Assembly (NCBI GenBank): GCA_002352205.1
Contig: DEHZ01000015.1
Span: 248,001-312,000, forward strand
Direction: 5' to 3'
DNA from: Flavobacterium sp. UBA2787
Lineage (GTDB): Bacteria > Bacteroidota > Bacteroidia > Flavobacteriales > Flavobacteriaceae
DNA length: 64,000 bases
Of the stretch, positions 31,401-39,730 are shown piece by piece. The notes below the pieces were generated by a model that was given only the letters and a program-made list of their open reading frames with translations, was not told where the DNA came from and ran no database searches. The first letter of the stretch is position 1. Every line of letters starts with the position of its first letter. Position numbers and translations under genes: made by a program.

Positions 31401-33974
31401 GTCATAACGGTTCATTTTTCCGGTTTCTAATAAGCCGTATTTGTTTGGTTCGGGCGTTTTTAATCCGACATATGTTTGATAAGGCGAAAGTGTTGTTGCC
31501 ATCACATCGGTACTGAAATCGCCACCGTTTTCATAGACTTTGGTCATCAAACTGGCTTTCAACATTCCTGGAGATTGACTGCTTACTTTCGGTTGAAAAC
31601 TCACGGTTGCTTTTCCTTCTGAATTTACTTTTCCGTTAAAAATCGTCGTTTCTTCGGTTTCAAATTGACGAATTGGATCGTCGAAATTATAATTGGCGAA
31701 ACCTTTAAAAGTGGTTTTTTGTTGCATAATTTTGGCTTGCATTTCCATTTTTAAATCTTTGGCAACGGCACCGTGCAACCAAGCCACTTCCACTTCGCTG
31801 ACATTTGTTTTGGATGTGGATAAAATTTCGGAATCGAATTTATTTTTAATTTTTAATCGATTGGGTTTAATGGTTTCGATTTTGATGTTTTTATAAAATC
31901 TTGCTCCACCAACGCTAATTACTGCTTCCCAACTTCCGGTAGGATGACTATCTCGTGTTGGAATGATAAATTTATAATGATTTAGTTCATTATACTTTTG
32001 AACCGACTGAAAGGTCAATTTTCCGGTTGGATCATTCAATTTGAATTTGATGGGATGCGATTTGTCTAATTTACTAGCGGCATCATTCAACATAAAACTC
32101 AAAAACAATGTGTCGCCCGGACGCCAAACGCCTCTTTCGCCGTAGATGTAGCCTTTGAGTCCTTTTTGCAATTTTTCGCCCGAAACATCAAAATTACTGA
32201 CGGACTGCGAATAGCCTTCGTCTAATTTCACGTAAGTGGTTTGTTTATCTTTTGAAACGAGGGCAAAATAGGCATATTTGTCAACTTTAAACGAAGCCAT
32301 TCCTTCTGCATCAGAAGTTCCTGAAGCAATTTTTTGTTGTTGAAAATCATACAATTCAACCGTTGCTCCCGAAATGGGTTGCGTATTGACAATGTTGGTT
32401 ACGGCAATGGTATAAGAACCATTTTCGCCACGTTTGGCAATTACGCCTAAATCAGAAGCTAACACATTCATTCCGATTGGTCTGCGACGGAAATAATCGT
32501 TTTGGCAGGCATCTTGGCTGTCGTACCAATCGTAATCATCATACCAATAATAATCATAATAATCATCGTCGTGAGAACGTACTTCTTCATTATCATCCTC
32601 TTGATCTTCTTCCGAATCAGTTGTTGTTTCGGAACATTTGAATAACGAATAACTTTTTTTGAACGACATTTCTACCCGATAAATTGCTCCCGGTTCCGGT
32701 GTGATTATTTTTGACAAATCGAGGGCAAACGTATTCCACTTGCTATAATTTGGCAATTTTTTATTTAATAAATTGATGGTTTGTTTTGCGATTGGCGAAG
32801 CTACTTTTCGTAAATTTCGATTTCCGTTTAGGTTATTATCTTGTAAAAATTGCAGAACATTATTTTGGTAAATTTTATATACTTTTACATCAACCGCTTT
32901 TAGATTTGCCGATTCAAAATTGATTTTTAAGTTGTTTGAACTTGGTAAAATTGTTCCGTTTTTGGAAAATCGGATGTTCGGTTTCATTTCGTTGAAAGCA
33001 ACTTGTTGCGTATGAGTTTCTTTCATTTTATAGCCTTCGTCGCTGGTAATTCCTTGGAAAACTTCTACTAATAAATCGCCTTTTAGTGGTTCGCTGAAAA
33101 AGACTTTCAGTAAATTTCCTTCGATTAAAAATTTGGTGGTTTGAGCAGTTTCAACGGAAACTAATCCTTGTAAATCTTGTCCTTTTTTGATGGGATCAGT
33201 AAAATTGATAAATAACGATTGGTTGTCTTCATCGCCCACTTCCATTCCAACAATTTTGAAATTATTTTTCCCAGGAATTTCATATTCTACGCTTCCTTTT
33301 TGATCTATGTTGAAAGGTTTTCCGTTCCAAGAAATTTCGATTTTATCATCTTCTACTTTTCTCTGAATACTATCGATAATAAATTTGAATTCCGTTTTGG
33401 TGCTTAGTGATTTATCAAATTTAATTTTTAATTTTTTTCCGTCTTGCGTGGCTTCCACTAATTTTGAAGCGGTTGTAAAATCCAACAAATCGCTGGTTTG
33501 AATTGTTCCGTTCAAGTAATTCAATTCTCTGCTGTAGGATTGCAAATCCATCACATTTACTATAAAATCTTGTTTTAAAGTTTTGATAGAAAATTTGAAT
33601 TCTTCTAATCCTTTTTCAGTTTTGATGAGTTTGGATAATTTGAAAACAATGCGGTATTCGGTGTCTTGTTTCAATGGCTTTTCGGGTACAAAAGCAATGG
33701 TGTTGGAGGCCAACGCGACCATTTTTCCTTTTACGCTTGGTGAAATTTCAAACAAACTTTTGTCGATTTCCTGATTCGGTTGCCATTCTTGCTTATCGAA
33801 AGCCAGGGTTACGCGAATATCGGAATTGGCCGAAACCAAACCGGAACTGAAATTCAGTATGTACTCGTGAAACAATGAAAAATCAGAATTAAAATCTTCT
33901 GTAGATTCTTTTTTGCCACAAGAGTGTAGCACTACAACCGCAACAAAGAGTTGCATCAAACGTTTGATTGACAT
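28473..33974 (-). CDS. Alpha-2-macroglobulin family lipoprotein with thioester
   Basis: 1833 residues. MSIKRLMQLFVAVVVLHSCG is a lipoprotein leader with lipobox LHSC. A string of macroglobulin beta domains follows, with MG2-like GYIYGERGVWRPGDTLFLSF near 600. GCLEQTTSSVF near residue 1390 is the thioester motif (Cys-Leu-Glu-Gln), followed by the alpha-alpha barrel and a receptor-type C-terminal domain. Such proteins trap attacking proteases in the periplasm by covalent linkage. An unusual Asp/Glu/Tyr-rich tract lies at about 446-495 (SHDDDYYDYYWYDDYDWY). The partner often found, a penicillin-binding protein 1C, is not next to it here. No promoter match is clear. Confidence 0.9.
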   Translation of the reverse strand: MSIKRLMQLFVAVVVLHSCGKKESTEDFNSDFSLFHEYILNFSSGLVSANSDIRVTLAFDKQEWQPNQEIDKSLFEISPSVKGKMVALASNTIAFVPEKPLKQDTEYRIVFKLSKLIKTEKGLEEFKFSIKTLKQDFIVNVMDLQSYSRELNYLNGTIQTSDLLDFTTASKLVEATQDGKKLKIKFDKSLSTKTEFKFIIDSIQRKVEDDKIEISWNGKPFNIDQKGSVEYEIPGKNNFKIVGMEVGDEDNQSLFINFTDPIKKGQDLQGLVSVETAQTTKFLIEGNLLKVFFSEPLKGDLLVEVFQGITSDEGYKMKETHTQQVAFNEMKPNIRFSKNGTILPSSNNLKINFESANLKAVDVKVYKIYQNNVLQFLQDNNLNGNRNLRKVASPIAKQTINLLNKKLPNYSKWNTFALDLSKIITPEPGAIYRVEMSFKKSYSLFKCSETTTDSEEDQEDDNEEVRSHDDDYYDYYWYDDYDWYDSQDACQNDYFRRRPIGMNVLASDLGVIAKRGENGSYTIAVTNIVNTQPISGATVELYDFQQQKIASGTSDAEGMASFKVDKYAYFALVSKDKQTTYVKLDEGYSQSVSNFDVSGEKLQKGLKGYIYGERGVWRPGDTLFLSFMLNDAASKLDKSHPIKFKLNDPTGKLTFQSVQKYNELNHYKFIIPTRDSHPTGSWEAVISVGGARFYKNIKIETIKPNRLKIKNKFDSEILSTSKTNVSEVEVAWLHGAVAKDLKMEMQAKIMQQKTTFKGFANYNFDDPIRQFETEETTIFNGKVNSEGKATVSFQPKVSSQSPGMLKASLMTKVYENGGDFSTDVMATTLSPYQTYVGLKTPEPNKYGLLETGKMNRYDIVTVDEKGNPKSVQNLKVQVYKVEWRWWWDASYDNLSSYVSSNSTTAFKNFNVSTNSTGKANVQFKNEENEWGRYLIRVTDEQGGHSTGSTVMIDWPYWSGKTRNTDASNASMLMFSTDKKNYAVGEKAKISFPSSAGGRALISLENGSRVVKTFWATTQKGETKVEIPITGEMAPNVFVHITLLQPHASTLNDSPIRLYGIVPIEVIDKNTILEPQITMPEVLQPEGKTSIRVSEKSGKAMTYTLAIVDDGLLDLTRFKTPNAWNSFYTREALGVKTWDIFDEVIGAYGGRINQVFSIGGDEDLGGSKAKKANRFKPVVMYFGPYKLEKGKSQTHKITMPNYVGSVRTMVVAGDVNSSAYGSAEKTTPVRKPLMVLASLPRKISPTEKVTLPVTIFAMEPQVKNVSLQIKTNNGIRVIGKTSQSLSFAQPDEKMAYFELEVGELTGLAKVQVIATSGNEKATYEVELDITNPNPITNEFTDIVLEPNSSKTISFSTFGVAGSNKAQLEVSSFPTIDFSRRLQYLIQYPHGCLEQTTSSVFPQLYLADIFDLDQNRKNEIQKNIKIGIQKLGGFQISNSGFSYWSGQNYADDWSSSYVGHFFIEAEKKGYVLPINFKSKWIAYQQKASKEWRLNKGYHNDFAQAYRLYTLALAGSPDMASMNRLRETTGISNESKLRLAAAYALAGQKQAAQTLFNQSKIDETNQNHYYYYGSPERNKAMALETLLLTGNKQRAFKMATDLAKNMASDQWMSTQTTAYCLYAMSKFAQQNGGKGVEVTYSLNGKSQTITTVKSLANRNLDIKNGSNSITIKNTKSNTLYVRVLTSGILPIGQEKAMQSKLYTNLVFKNRSGAQVNVSKIAQGTEFIAEITIRNQTNERVENLALTQIIPSGFEIVNTRFTDFGSFGNNVADHIDIRDDRTNFYFGLKANESRTFRVLLNASYLGNYYLPGMQAEAMYDNTYAARTLGQWVEVVKE

Positions 33975-34125
33975 TGTTCAAAAAGATTAAAAAGTGGAAC
34001 GGGAAAAAGAGTGGGTACTTATCTGCAATAACACAAAAAGTATTCCAAATATTGTGTTAAAGATAATTATTTTTAGAAGAATTTTTGGAATAAATTAACT
34101 TGATTTCAAGAAATACATTTTGAAG

Positions 34126-34229
34126 TTTTACCACGAATTCACAAATTTTATTGTTGCTTTAAATTCGTGATTATTCGAATTTCATCAAAGATGAACTAAT
34201 GAGGAATTATTAGTGAATTCGTGGTAAAA
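34126..34229. repeat. 104-bp element with 17-bp terminal inverted repeats
   Basis: TTTTACCACGAATTCAC at 34126-34142 and its exact complement at 34213-34229 bound a non-coding, AT-rich core. A third partial copy, AAATTCGTGA, lies inside near 34161. The size, perfect ends and lack of a gene suggest a MITE-like or other dispersed repeat. It fills most of the gap between the macroglobulin gene and tadA, and could also act as a terminator for tadA, whose stop is 10 bases away. Confidence 0.65.
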
Positions 34230-34238
34230 AAAAGAAAA

Positions 34239-34682
34239 TTATTTCCGTTTGGATGCAAAAAAACGCAACATTAAGTCGGCTGATTCCTGAGCTAAAACTC
34301 CTGATACGACTTCTGTTTTCGGATGTAATTTTGTTCCCATCGACATAAAACCTCTTTGTTCATCACGAGCTCCAAATACAATTTTGGAAATCTGACTCCA
34401 ATACAAAGCTCCGGCACACATTTGACAAGGTTCTAAAGTAACATACAATGTGCATCCTTTTAAATATTTTCCACCAATGAAATTAGCTGCCGAAGTTATG
34501 GCTTGCATTTCGGCGTGAGCAGTGACATCATTGAGTAATTCGGTTAAATTATGCGTTCTGGCAATGACTTTGTTTTCTACCACAATGATGGCTCCTACGG
34601 GAATTTCGCCTTGTCCAAAAGCGACTTCGGCTTCTTGCAAGGCTTTTTTCATAAAATACTCGTCGGTGAAAGGGTTTTCCAT
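34239..34682 (-). CDS. tadA: tRNA adenosine(34) deaminase TadA
   Basis: 147 residues of the cytidine/adenosine deaminase fold. His56-Ala-Glu58 and Pro85-Cys86-x2-Cys89 give the zinc site and the catalytic Glu. GEIPVGAIIV and NLTELLNDVTAHAEMQAI are typical of TadA rather than guanine deaminase. It converts A34 to inosine in tRNA-Arg(ACG) in the cytoplasm. It is divergent from dxs with only 38 bases between the starts, which contain a -7 box for each gene. Confidence 0.93.
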   Translation of the reverse strand: MENPFTDEYFMKKALQEAEVAFGQGEIPVGAIIVVENKVIARTHNLTELLNDVTAHAEMQAITSAANFIGGKYLKGCTLYVTLEPCQMCAGALYWSQISKIVFGARDEQRGFMSMGTKLHPKTEVVSGVLAQESADLMLRFFASKRK

Positions 34683-34687
34683 AGAAA

Positions 34688-34716
34688 CAAAAATACAATT
34701 TCAATTCGTACATTTG
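34688..34716. promoter_or_regulatory. Divergent -7 elements for tadA and dxs
   Basis: The minus strand reads TATTTTTG at 34688-34695, 5 bases before the tadA ATG. The plus strand reads TACATTTG at 34709-34716, 4 bases before the dxs ATG. Both fit TAnnTTTG. Such short distances predict transcripts that begin at or near the start codon. Confidence 0.55.
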
Positions 34717-34720
34717 CCCT

Positions 34721-36487
34721 ATGGCTGAAAATTTACTTTCACATATCAATTATCCTGATGATTTACGCAAACTCAATGTAAATCAATTGCCACAATTGGC
34801 TCAGGAATTACGTGACTTTATCATAGATATTGTTTCTGTAAAAGAAGGTCATTTAGGTGCCAGTTTAGGTGTGGTAGAATTGACAATTGCCTTGCATTAT
34901 GTCTTCAACACACCGGAAGATTTACTGGTTTGGGATGTTGGCCATCAAGCGTACGGTCATAAAATTTTGACTGGACGAAAATCAGTTTTTCATACCAATC
35001 GGCAATTAAATGGCATTTCCGGTTTTCCGAAGCGAAGCGAAAGTGAATTTGATACGTTTGGAGTTGGACATTCATCCACTTCTATTTCTGCAGCTTTAGG
35101 AATGGCGATTGCGTCACAATTAAAAGGCGAAACCAAACATCATATTGCAGTGATTGGCGATGCGTCGATTGCGAGTGGAATGGCGTTTGAAGGTTTGAAT
35201 CATGCCGGAGTAACCGACGCTAATTTATTGGTAATTTTAAATGATAATGCCATTGGAATTGATCCAAGTGTTGGTGCATTGAAAAATTATCTCACTGCCG
35301 TTAAAGAAGGCAAAAACCCGAAAGTGAATAATATGATTAAATCTTTGAATTTTGATTATTCGGGACCGATTGATGGTCATGATATTTTTGCAGTTATTCA
35401 GGAATTGGAACGGTTGAAGAAAGTGAAAGGGCCAAAATTTTTACACGTTATTACCACCAAAGGAAAAGGACTTAAAAAAGCGGAAGAAGATCAAGTAAAA
35501 TATCATGCTCCGGGTAAATTTGATAAATTAACCGGAGAAATTCATCTTAAAGAAGAAAGTCATTTACCACCTAAATTTCAAGATGTTTTTGGGTTGACTT
35601 TAGTTGAATTGGCTCAACAAAACGAAAAAATTATTGGCATAACACCTGCAATGCCAACCGGAAGTTCCTTAAAATTCATGATGGATGCTTTTCCTGAAAG
35701 AGCTTTTGATGTTGGAATTGCCGAGCAACATGCCGTGACTTTATCTGCCGGAATGGCAACACAGGGAATGGTTGTTTTTTGTAATATTTACTCTACTTTT
35801 TTACAGAGAGCATACGACCAAGTAATTCATGATGTGGCGTTGCAAAATCTACCTGTGATTTTTTGTTTAGACCGAGCCGGTTTAGTTGGCGAAGACGGAG
35901 CAACGCATCACGGTGTTTTTGATTTAGCTTATTTACGATGTATTCCAAATATGATTGTTTTTTCACCAAGGAATGAAATTGAATTGAGAAATATGCTTTA
36001 CACTGCTCAATTAGGATTGAATCATCCAATCGCGATTCGCTATCCGAGAGGAAGAGGTGAAATAGTCGATTGGCAACAACCGTTTCAAAAAATTGAAATT
36101 GGAAAAGCAACTTTATTAAAAAAAGGATCAAAAACGGCGATTTTATCTAATGGTTTTATTGGAAGAAATGTAACGTTAGCATTTGCTGAAATTTCAAATT
36201 CAGCATTATTTTCTCACTATGATTTTTCGTTTGTAAAACCGTTGGATGAAAATCTTCTACATACTATTTTTACTGACTATGAAAGTATTATTACAATTGA
36301 AGACGGAACGATCATTGGCGGATTTGGTTCAGCGATTGCTGAATTCAAATCAAAATATAATTACAAAAATAACGTTCAGATACTAGGAATTCCTGACGAA
36401 TTTATTGAACAAGGAACCGTTGAAGAGCTACAACGATATAGTGAAATTAATGTGAAAAGTTTGGTTTCAATTTTGTCAACTTATTGA
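34721..36487 (+). CDS. dxs: 1-deoxy-D-xylulose-5-phosphate synthase
   Basis: 588 residues. LVWDVGHQAYGHKILTGR and GVGHSSTSISAALGMA are the thiamine diphosphate and substrate blocks of DXS. GDASIASGMAFEGLNHAG with LNDNAIGI is the metal-binding GD-N motif. The transketolase pyrimidine domain (GIAEQHAVTLSAGMA) and C-terminal domain follow. It joins pyruvate and glyceraldehyde-3-phosphate, the first step of the MEP isoprenoid pathway. It is a little shorter than the E. coli enzyme. The DUF3078 gene follows, its putative start 41 bases after the stop. Confidence 0.95.
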   Translation: MAENLLSHINYPDDLRKLNVNQLPQLAQELRDFIIDIVSVKEGHLGASLGVVELTIALHYVFNTPEDLLVWDVGHQAYGHKILTGRKSVFHTNRQLNGISGFPKRSESEFDTFGVGHSSTSISAALGMAIASQLKGETKHHIAVIGDASIASGMAFEGLNHAGVTDANLLVILNDNAIGIDPSVGALKNYLTAVKEGKNPKVNNMIKSLNFDYSGPIDGHDIFAVIQELERLKKVKGPKFLHVITTKGKGLKKAEEDQVKYHAPGKFDKLTGEIHLKEESHLPPKFQDVFGLTLVELAQQNEKIIGITPAMPTGSSLKFMMDAFPERAFDVGIAEQHAVTLSAGMATQGMVVFCNIYSTFLQRAYDQVIHDVALQNLPVIFCLDRAGLVGEDGATHHGVFDLAYLRCIPNMIVFSPRNEIELRNMLYTAQLGLNHPIAIRYPRGRGEIVDWQQPFQKIEIGKATLLKKGSKTAILSNGFIGRNVTLAFAEISNSALFSHYDFSFVKPLDENLLHTIFTDYESIITIEDGTIIGGFGSAIAEFKSKYNYKNNVQILGIPDEFIEQGTVEELQRYSEINVKSLVSILSTY

Positions 36488-36528
36488 AAATGGTCATTTT
36501 TGCCAATCCTAATCAACTGTTTAGAATA

Positions 36529-37476
36529 ATGAGGTTTTTTCTGCTATTACTGATGCTCTTTGTTTCGCAATTGTTTTTTTCTCAAACACTTGTAACAGAA
36601 AGCGATACAATTCCGCGAGATACAACTTACTGGACCAAGAAAAATATTGCCGGTTTAGACTTTAGTCAGATTGCCTTTATGAATTGGAATGCCGGAGGAA
36701 ACAGCTCTGTTTCAGGCTTGCTGAAAGGTGATTTTTCTCGAAAATACGTTCGAGGAAAAGTAATTTGGAATAATGAAATGTCACTACGATACGGTATAAA
36801 TAAGCAAGAGGGCAGGGAGCTGAGAAAAACAGATGATGCTTTTTCTATCCTTTCCAATTATGGCTATAAAAAACATCCGGAATCTAATTGGTATTATTCT
36901 GCTCGTTTTAATTTTAATACGCAATTTACGGATGGATTTGCTTATCCAAACACAGATGACCCGGTTTCAAGATTATTTGCTCCGGCTTATATTTTTCTGG
37001 GTGCAGGTTCTGAATACAATCGGAAAGATTTGAATATGAATTTTTATTTTTCCCCTTTAACTGTAAAAACAACGCTTGTATTAGACCAACGTTTAGCTGA
37101 TATGGGAACATTTGGTGTAACTAAAGCAATTTATGATGAAGAAGGAAATTTATTGAGAAGAGGTCGCAAATCCAGAACAGAATTTGGTATGCTTTTTAAT
37201 AGTTATTGGAAGAAAGAGTTTTATAAAAATATGTTTTTTGAACACCGCCTTTCATTATATTCTGATTACATAAACAACTTTGGAAATGTGGATGTAGATT
37301 GGCAATTAGGCGTTGATTTGGTTGTTAATCAATATGTTAAAGCAAATGTTGGCATTCACATGATTTATGATGATGATATTAAAGCCAAAGAAGAAATTGC
37401 CGGCGAACAAGTTACTGTTGGTCCGAAATTACAACTCAAGCAAGCGTTAGGAATTGGCGTTACGTATGCTTTTTAA
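36529..37476 (+). CDS. DUF3078 family exported protein
   Basis: 315 residues from the ATG at 36529, chosen because MRFFLLLLMLFVSQLFFSQ is a clean signal peptide; an upstream ATG at 36484 would add 15 residues and overlap the dxs stop. The mature part is rich in aromatic beta strands, with WNAGGNSSVSGLLKGDFSRKY, NWYYSARFNFNTQF and FYFSPLTVKTTL, the pattern of DUF3078. Members are predicted outer-membrane beta barrels of unknown role. Its stop shares TTAA at 37473-37476 with the convergent gene. Confidence 0.85.
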   Translation: MRFFLLLLMLFVSQLFFSQTLVTESDTIPRDTTYWTKKNIAGLDFSQIAFMNWNAGGNSSVSGLLKGDFSRKYVRGKVIWNNEMSLRYGINKQEGRELRKTDDAFSILSNYGYKKHPESNWYYSARFNFNTQFTDGFAYPNTDDPVSRLFAPAYIFLGAGSEYNRKDLNMNFYFSPLTVKTTLVLDQRLADMGTFGVTKAIYDEEGNLLRRGRKSRTEFGMLFNSYWKKEFYKNMFFEHRLSLYSDYINNFGNVDVDWQLGVDLVVNQYVKANVGIHMIYDDDIKAKEEIAGEQVTVGPKLQLKQALGIGVTYAF

Positions 37477-38816
37477 GCATTATTGGAAGAAATAATTTTA
37501 TTCAACAAAAGAGCATTTCCATCGGTTAATAAAGAGATGTAATGAGAAATATGCATTAATCTTTCATATAGATTTGCTTTTTCTACTTGGTATTTTTCCG
37601 GCAAAAGTTTCAACAATAATTGGTCGTAATTAGACATTTTTCCTTCGTGCTTATTGTTAAAAGCGGTGATGAATTTATCCAATAAGTTATTGATAATATG
37701 ATAGCCCGTAATTTCCTTTTGGATAACTTCCTGACTTTGGTAAATCTTTTTTACACTCAGTTTAATGATGTCATCCATTTGAGCCTTGTACTTGCTTTTA
37801 TCTGTTAACGCATACGGGAACTTTCCTTTTAAAATAGCTTCTTCATTTTCTATAAAAACACGAACGGCATCGTTGATTAAACTTCCAATCGCCAATGCAC
37901 GCAAATAGCTGATACGGTCTTCTTTGGTTGTTAAGGAATTATATTTGGAAGCATCAATGCTTTCTTTTACTAATTTGATTAAATATTCTAAAGCAAAATC
38001 TTCTTCTACTAAACCTAAATTGATTCCGTCTTCAAAGTCGATGATGGTATAGCAAATATCGTCTGCAGCTTCCACTAAATAGGCTAACGGATGACGTTCA
38101 TAGCCCAAATCGTCGCCTGATTTATTTGGAATCAAGCCTAATTCTTCTGCAACTTCTTTAAAAAAAGCTTTGTCTTGCTGAAAGAATCCGTACTTTTTAT
38201 CGGCGATGGCATTGGTTGGTTTTTTGGGTAAACTTTCTTTGGGGTATTTCATAAAAGCTCCCAATGTGGCATACGAAATTCGCAATCCGCCTTCGATACC
38301 GGCACGGTTTCCGGTGAGTACCGAAAAACCATTTGCATTTCCTTCAAAATCGATTAAATCTTGCCATTCTTTGGCGGTGAGTTGATCTTTGTATTGCTGA
38401 CCGTTTCCGGTTTTAAAATATTCTCCAATGGCTTTTTCTCCTGAATGTCCGAAAGGTGGATTTCCAATGTCGTGAGCCAAGCAAGCGGCTGCCACAATTG
38501 CTCCAAAATCGTTCATGTGAAAACCGTGAGCTTCTTTTAAATAAGGATATTTTTCAATGATTTTTTTTCCAACTAAACGACCGATGGAGCGACCAACAAC
38601 GGAAACCTCCAAACTGTGTGTCAAACGTGTGTGAACAAAATCGGTTTTGGAAAGTGGAATAACTTGTGTTTTATCTTGCAAACTTCTAAAAGCGGCAGAG
38701 AAAATAATCCTGTCATAATCGACTTCAAAGCCTAAACGGGTGTCGTCTTGTTCTATTCTAAGTCGTTTTCCTTTATCGCCTTGACGTTTTAAGGATAAAA
38801 GTTGTTCCCACTTCAT
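37473..38816 (-). CDS. dgt: dGTPase-like HD triphosphohydrolase
   Basis: 447 residues of the Dgt type. RLTHSLEVSVVGRSIG and AACLAHDIGNPPFGHSGE give the HD-domain metal ligands (His, His-Asp). EAADDICYTIIDFEDGINLG holds the later Asp. The order and length fit dGTP triphosphohydrolases, which split dGTP into deoxyguanosine and triphosphate and so shape the dNTP pool. Some relatives act in phage defence, but nothing here suggests this. The stop is shared in TTAA with the convergent DUF3078 gene. The GNAT gene lies 28 bases upstream on the same strand. Confidence 0.9.
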   Translation of the reverse strand: MKWEQLLSLKRQGDKGKRLRIEQDDTRLGFEVDYDRIIFSAAFRSLQDKTQVIPLSKTDFVHTRLTHSLEVSVVGRSIGRLVGKKIIEKYPYLKEAHGFHMNDFGAIVAAACLAHDIGNPPFGHSGEKAIGEYFKTGNGQQYKDQLTAKEWQDLIDFEGNANGFSVLTGNRAGIEGGLRISYATLGAFMKYPKESLPKKPTNAIADKKYGFFQQDKAFFKEVAEELGLIPNKSGDDLGYERHPLAYLVEAADDICYTIIDFEDGINLGLVEEDFALEYLIKLVKESIDASKYNSLTTKEDRISYLRALAIGSLINDAVRVFIENEEAILKGKFPYALTDKSKYKAQMDDIIKLSVKKIYQSQEVIQKEITGYHIINNLLDKFITAFNNKHEGKMSNYDQLLLKLLPEKYQVEKANLYERLMHISHYISLLTDGNALLLNKIISSNNA

Positions 38817-38844
38817 AGTTTAATTTTATAATAACTAGTATATT

Positions 38845-39294
38845 CTAAAGGTGTTTTTTCATGCAAATACTATTTTCAACACCTATGTATTGACCGTAGT
38901 TTTCAATAACCTGATAGCCCATTTTTTGATATAAAGAAATGGCATTTTTTAACTCGATACCTGTTTCAAGAATGGCGATTGAATAATTTTCTTCTATAGC
39001 CCAATTCTCCAATTCAGTTAAAATAGTTTTGGCTATTCCTTTACCTCTTTGTTCGGGAAAGGTAAACATTCTTTTTATTTCTATTGTTTCAGCATCGTAT
39101 TCTTTGTAAGCTCCAATGCCAACAGGAATTTTATTTTCATAGGCTATTAGTGCATTTTTTAATAAATTCGATTTGTTGAATTGGGAATAAAATGCATGGT
39201 CTTCTCCGTCAATAACCCGCAAATAAGCATCGAGTTGCACAACCAATTTTTGAAAGTCTGAATGATCGGATGTTGTTCGAAGTAAAGCAATCAT
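38845..39294 (-). CDS. GNAT-family N-acetyltransferase
   Basis: 149 residues. The acetyl-CoA loop is FPEQRGKGIAKTIL (Q/RxxGxG/A motif, about 85-98), and MFTFPEQRGKG with NAISLYQKMGYQVIENYG is a full GNAT pattern. It transfers an acetyl group from acetyl-CoA to an amine, and the substrate is not predictable. It lies between the dgt gene and a small unknown gene on the same strand (gaps of 28 and 5 bases), so the three may share one transcript. Confidence 0.88.
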   Translation of the reverse strand: MIALLRTTSDHSDFQKLVVQLDAYLRVIDGEDHAFYSQFNKSNLLKNALIAYENKIPVGIGAYKEYDAETIEIKRMFTFPEQRGKGIAKTILTELENWAIEENYSIAILETGIELKNAISLYQKMGYQVIENYGQYIGVENSICMKKHL

Positions 39295-39299
39295 TGTAC

Positions 39300-39524
39300 T
39301 TACTTTTTATCGTTTGCTAAAAAGAAATTCTTTGATTTTTTTGGGTATTGATTATAGCTAATATCGCTTGGGTTTTCGATTACCGATTTGATATTGATTA
39401 GATCTCCGAGTTTGAAGTTGGCTTCGGTATATTTGAAGTCTAACAAATATTCTCCACAGAAATAATTTCCTTTTTCATCTTTTTCGATGATACCGGTGTA
39501 GACTCCTTTTTTATCTTTTGACAT
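39300..39524 (-). CDS. Hypothetical small protein
   Basis: 74 residues from the ATG at 39524. I chose this start because a -7 box (39543-39550) lies directly upstream and would overlap a longer start at 39545. The product, with KGVYTGIIEKDEKGNYFCGEYLLDFKY, looks like a small beta-rich cytoplasmic protein and has no recognised family. Five bases separate it from the GNAT gene, so they are probably cotranscribed. Confidence 0.65.
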   Translation of the reverse strand: MSKDKKGVYTGIIEKDEKGNYFCGEYLLDFKYTEANFKLGDLINIKSVIENPSDISYNQYPKKSKNFFLANDKK

Positions 39525-39542
39525 GGTTCTTGAATTGATTTT

Positions 39543-39550
39543 CAAATGTA
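39543..39550 (-). promoter_or_regulatory. -7 element (TACATTTG) for the small gene and GNAT/dgt unit
   Basis: The minus strand reads TACATTTG about 18 bases before the ATG at 39524. It probably drives this gene and the two after it. Confidence 0.5.
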
Positions 39551-39679
39551 CGAATTGAAAGTTGAATTAGGAAGAAAGAGGTTGAAATGGTTTATTGAAA
39601 TTAAAACAATTTTTTGACTTTTGTTAAGTTTAAAAAAATCATGAATTTTATATTTTAGTTGTTTTTTGATTATTTATTA

Positions 39680-39707
39680 TTGTTTATCAATAATTTTTAT
39701 ATATTTG
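39680..39707 (+). promoter_or_regulatory. Promoter of the DUF2975/XRE pair (TTG-N17-TATATTTG)
   Basis: TTG at 39680-39682, 17 bases, then TATATTTG at 39700-39707. It lies 23 bases before the ATG at 39731 and argues against an in-frame start at 39659. Confidence 0.65.
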
Positions 39708-39730
39708 TCTCGAATTTAAAACTTATTAAG

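Noticed and set aside
35793-36131. 112-codon frame on the minus strand inside dxs
   Set aside because: It is antisense to a conserved enzyme gene and has no domain of its own.
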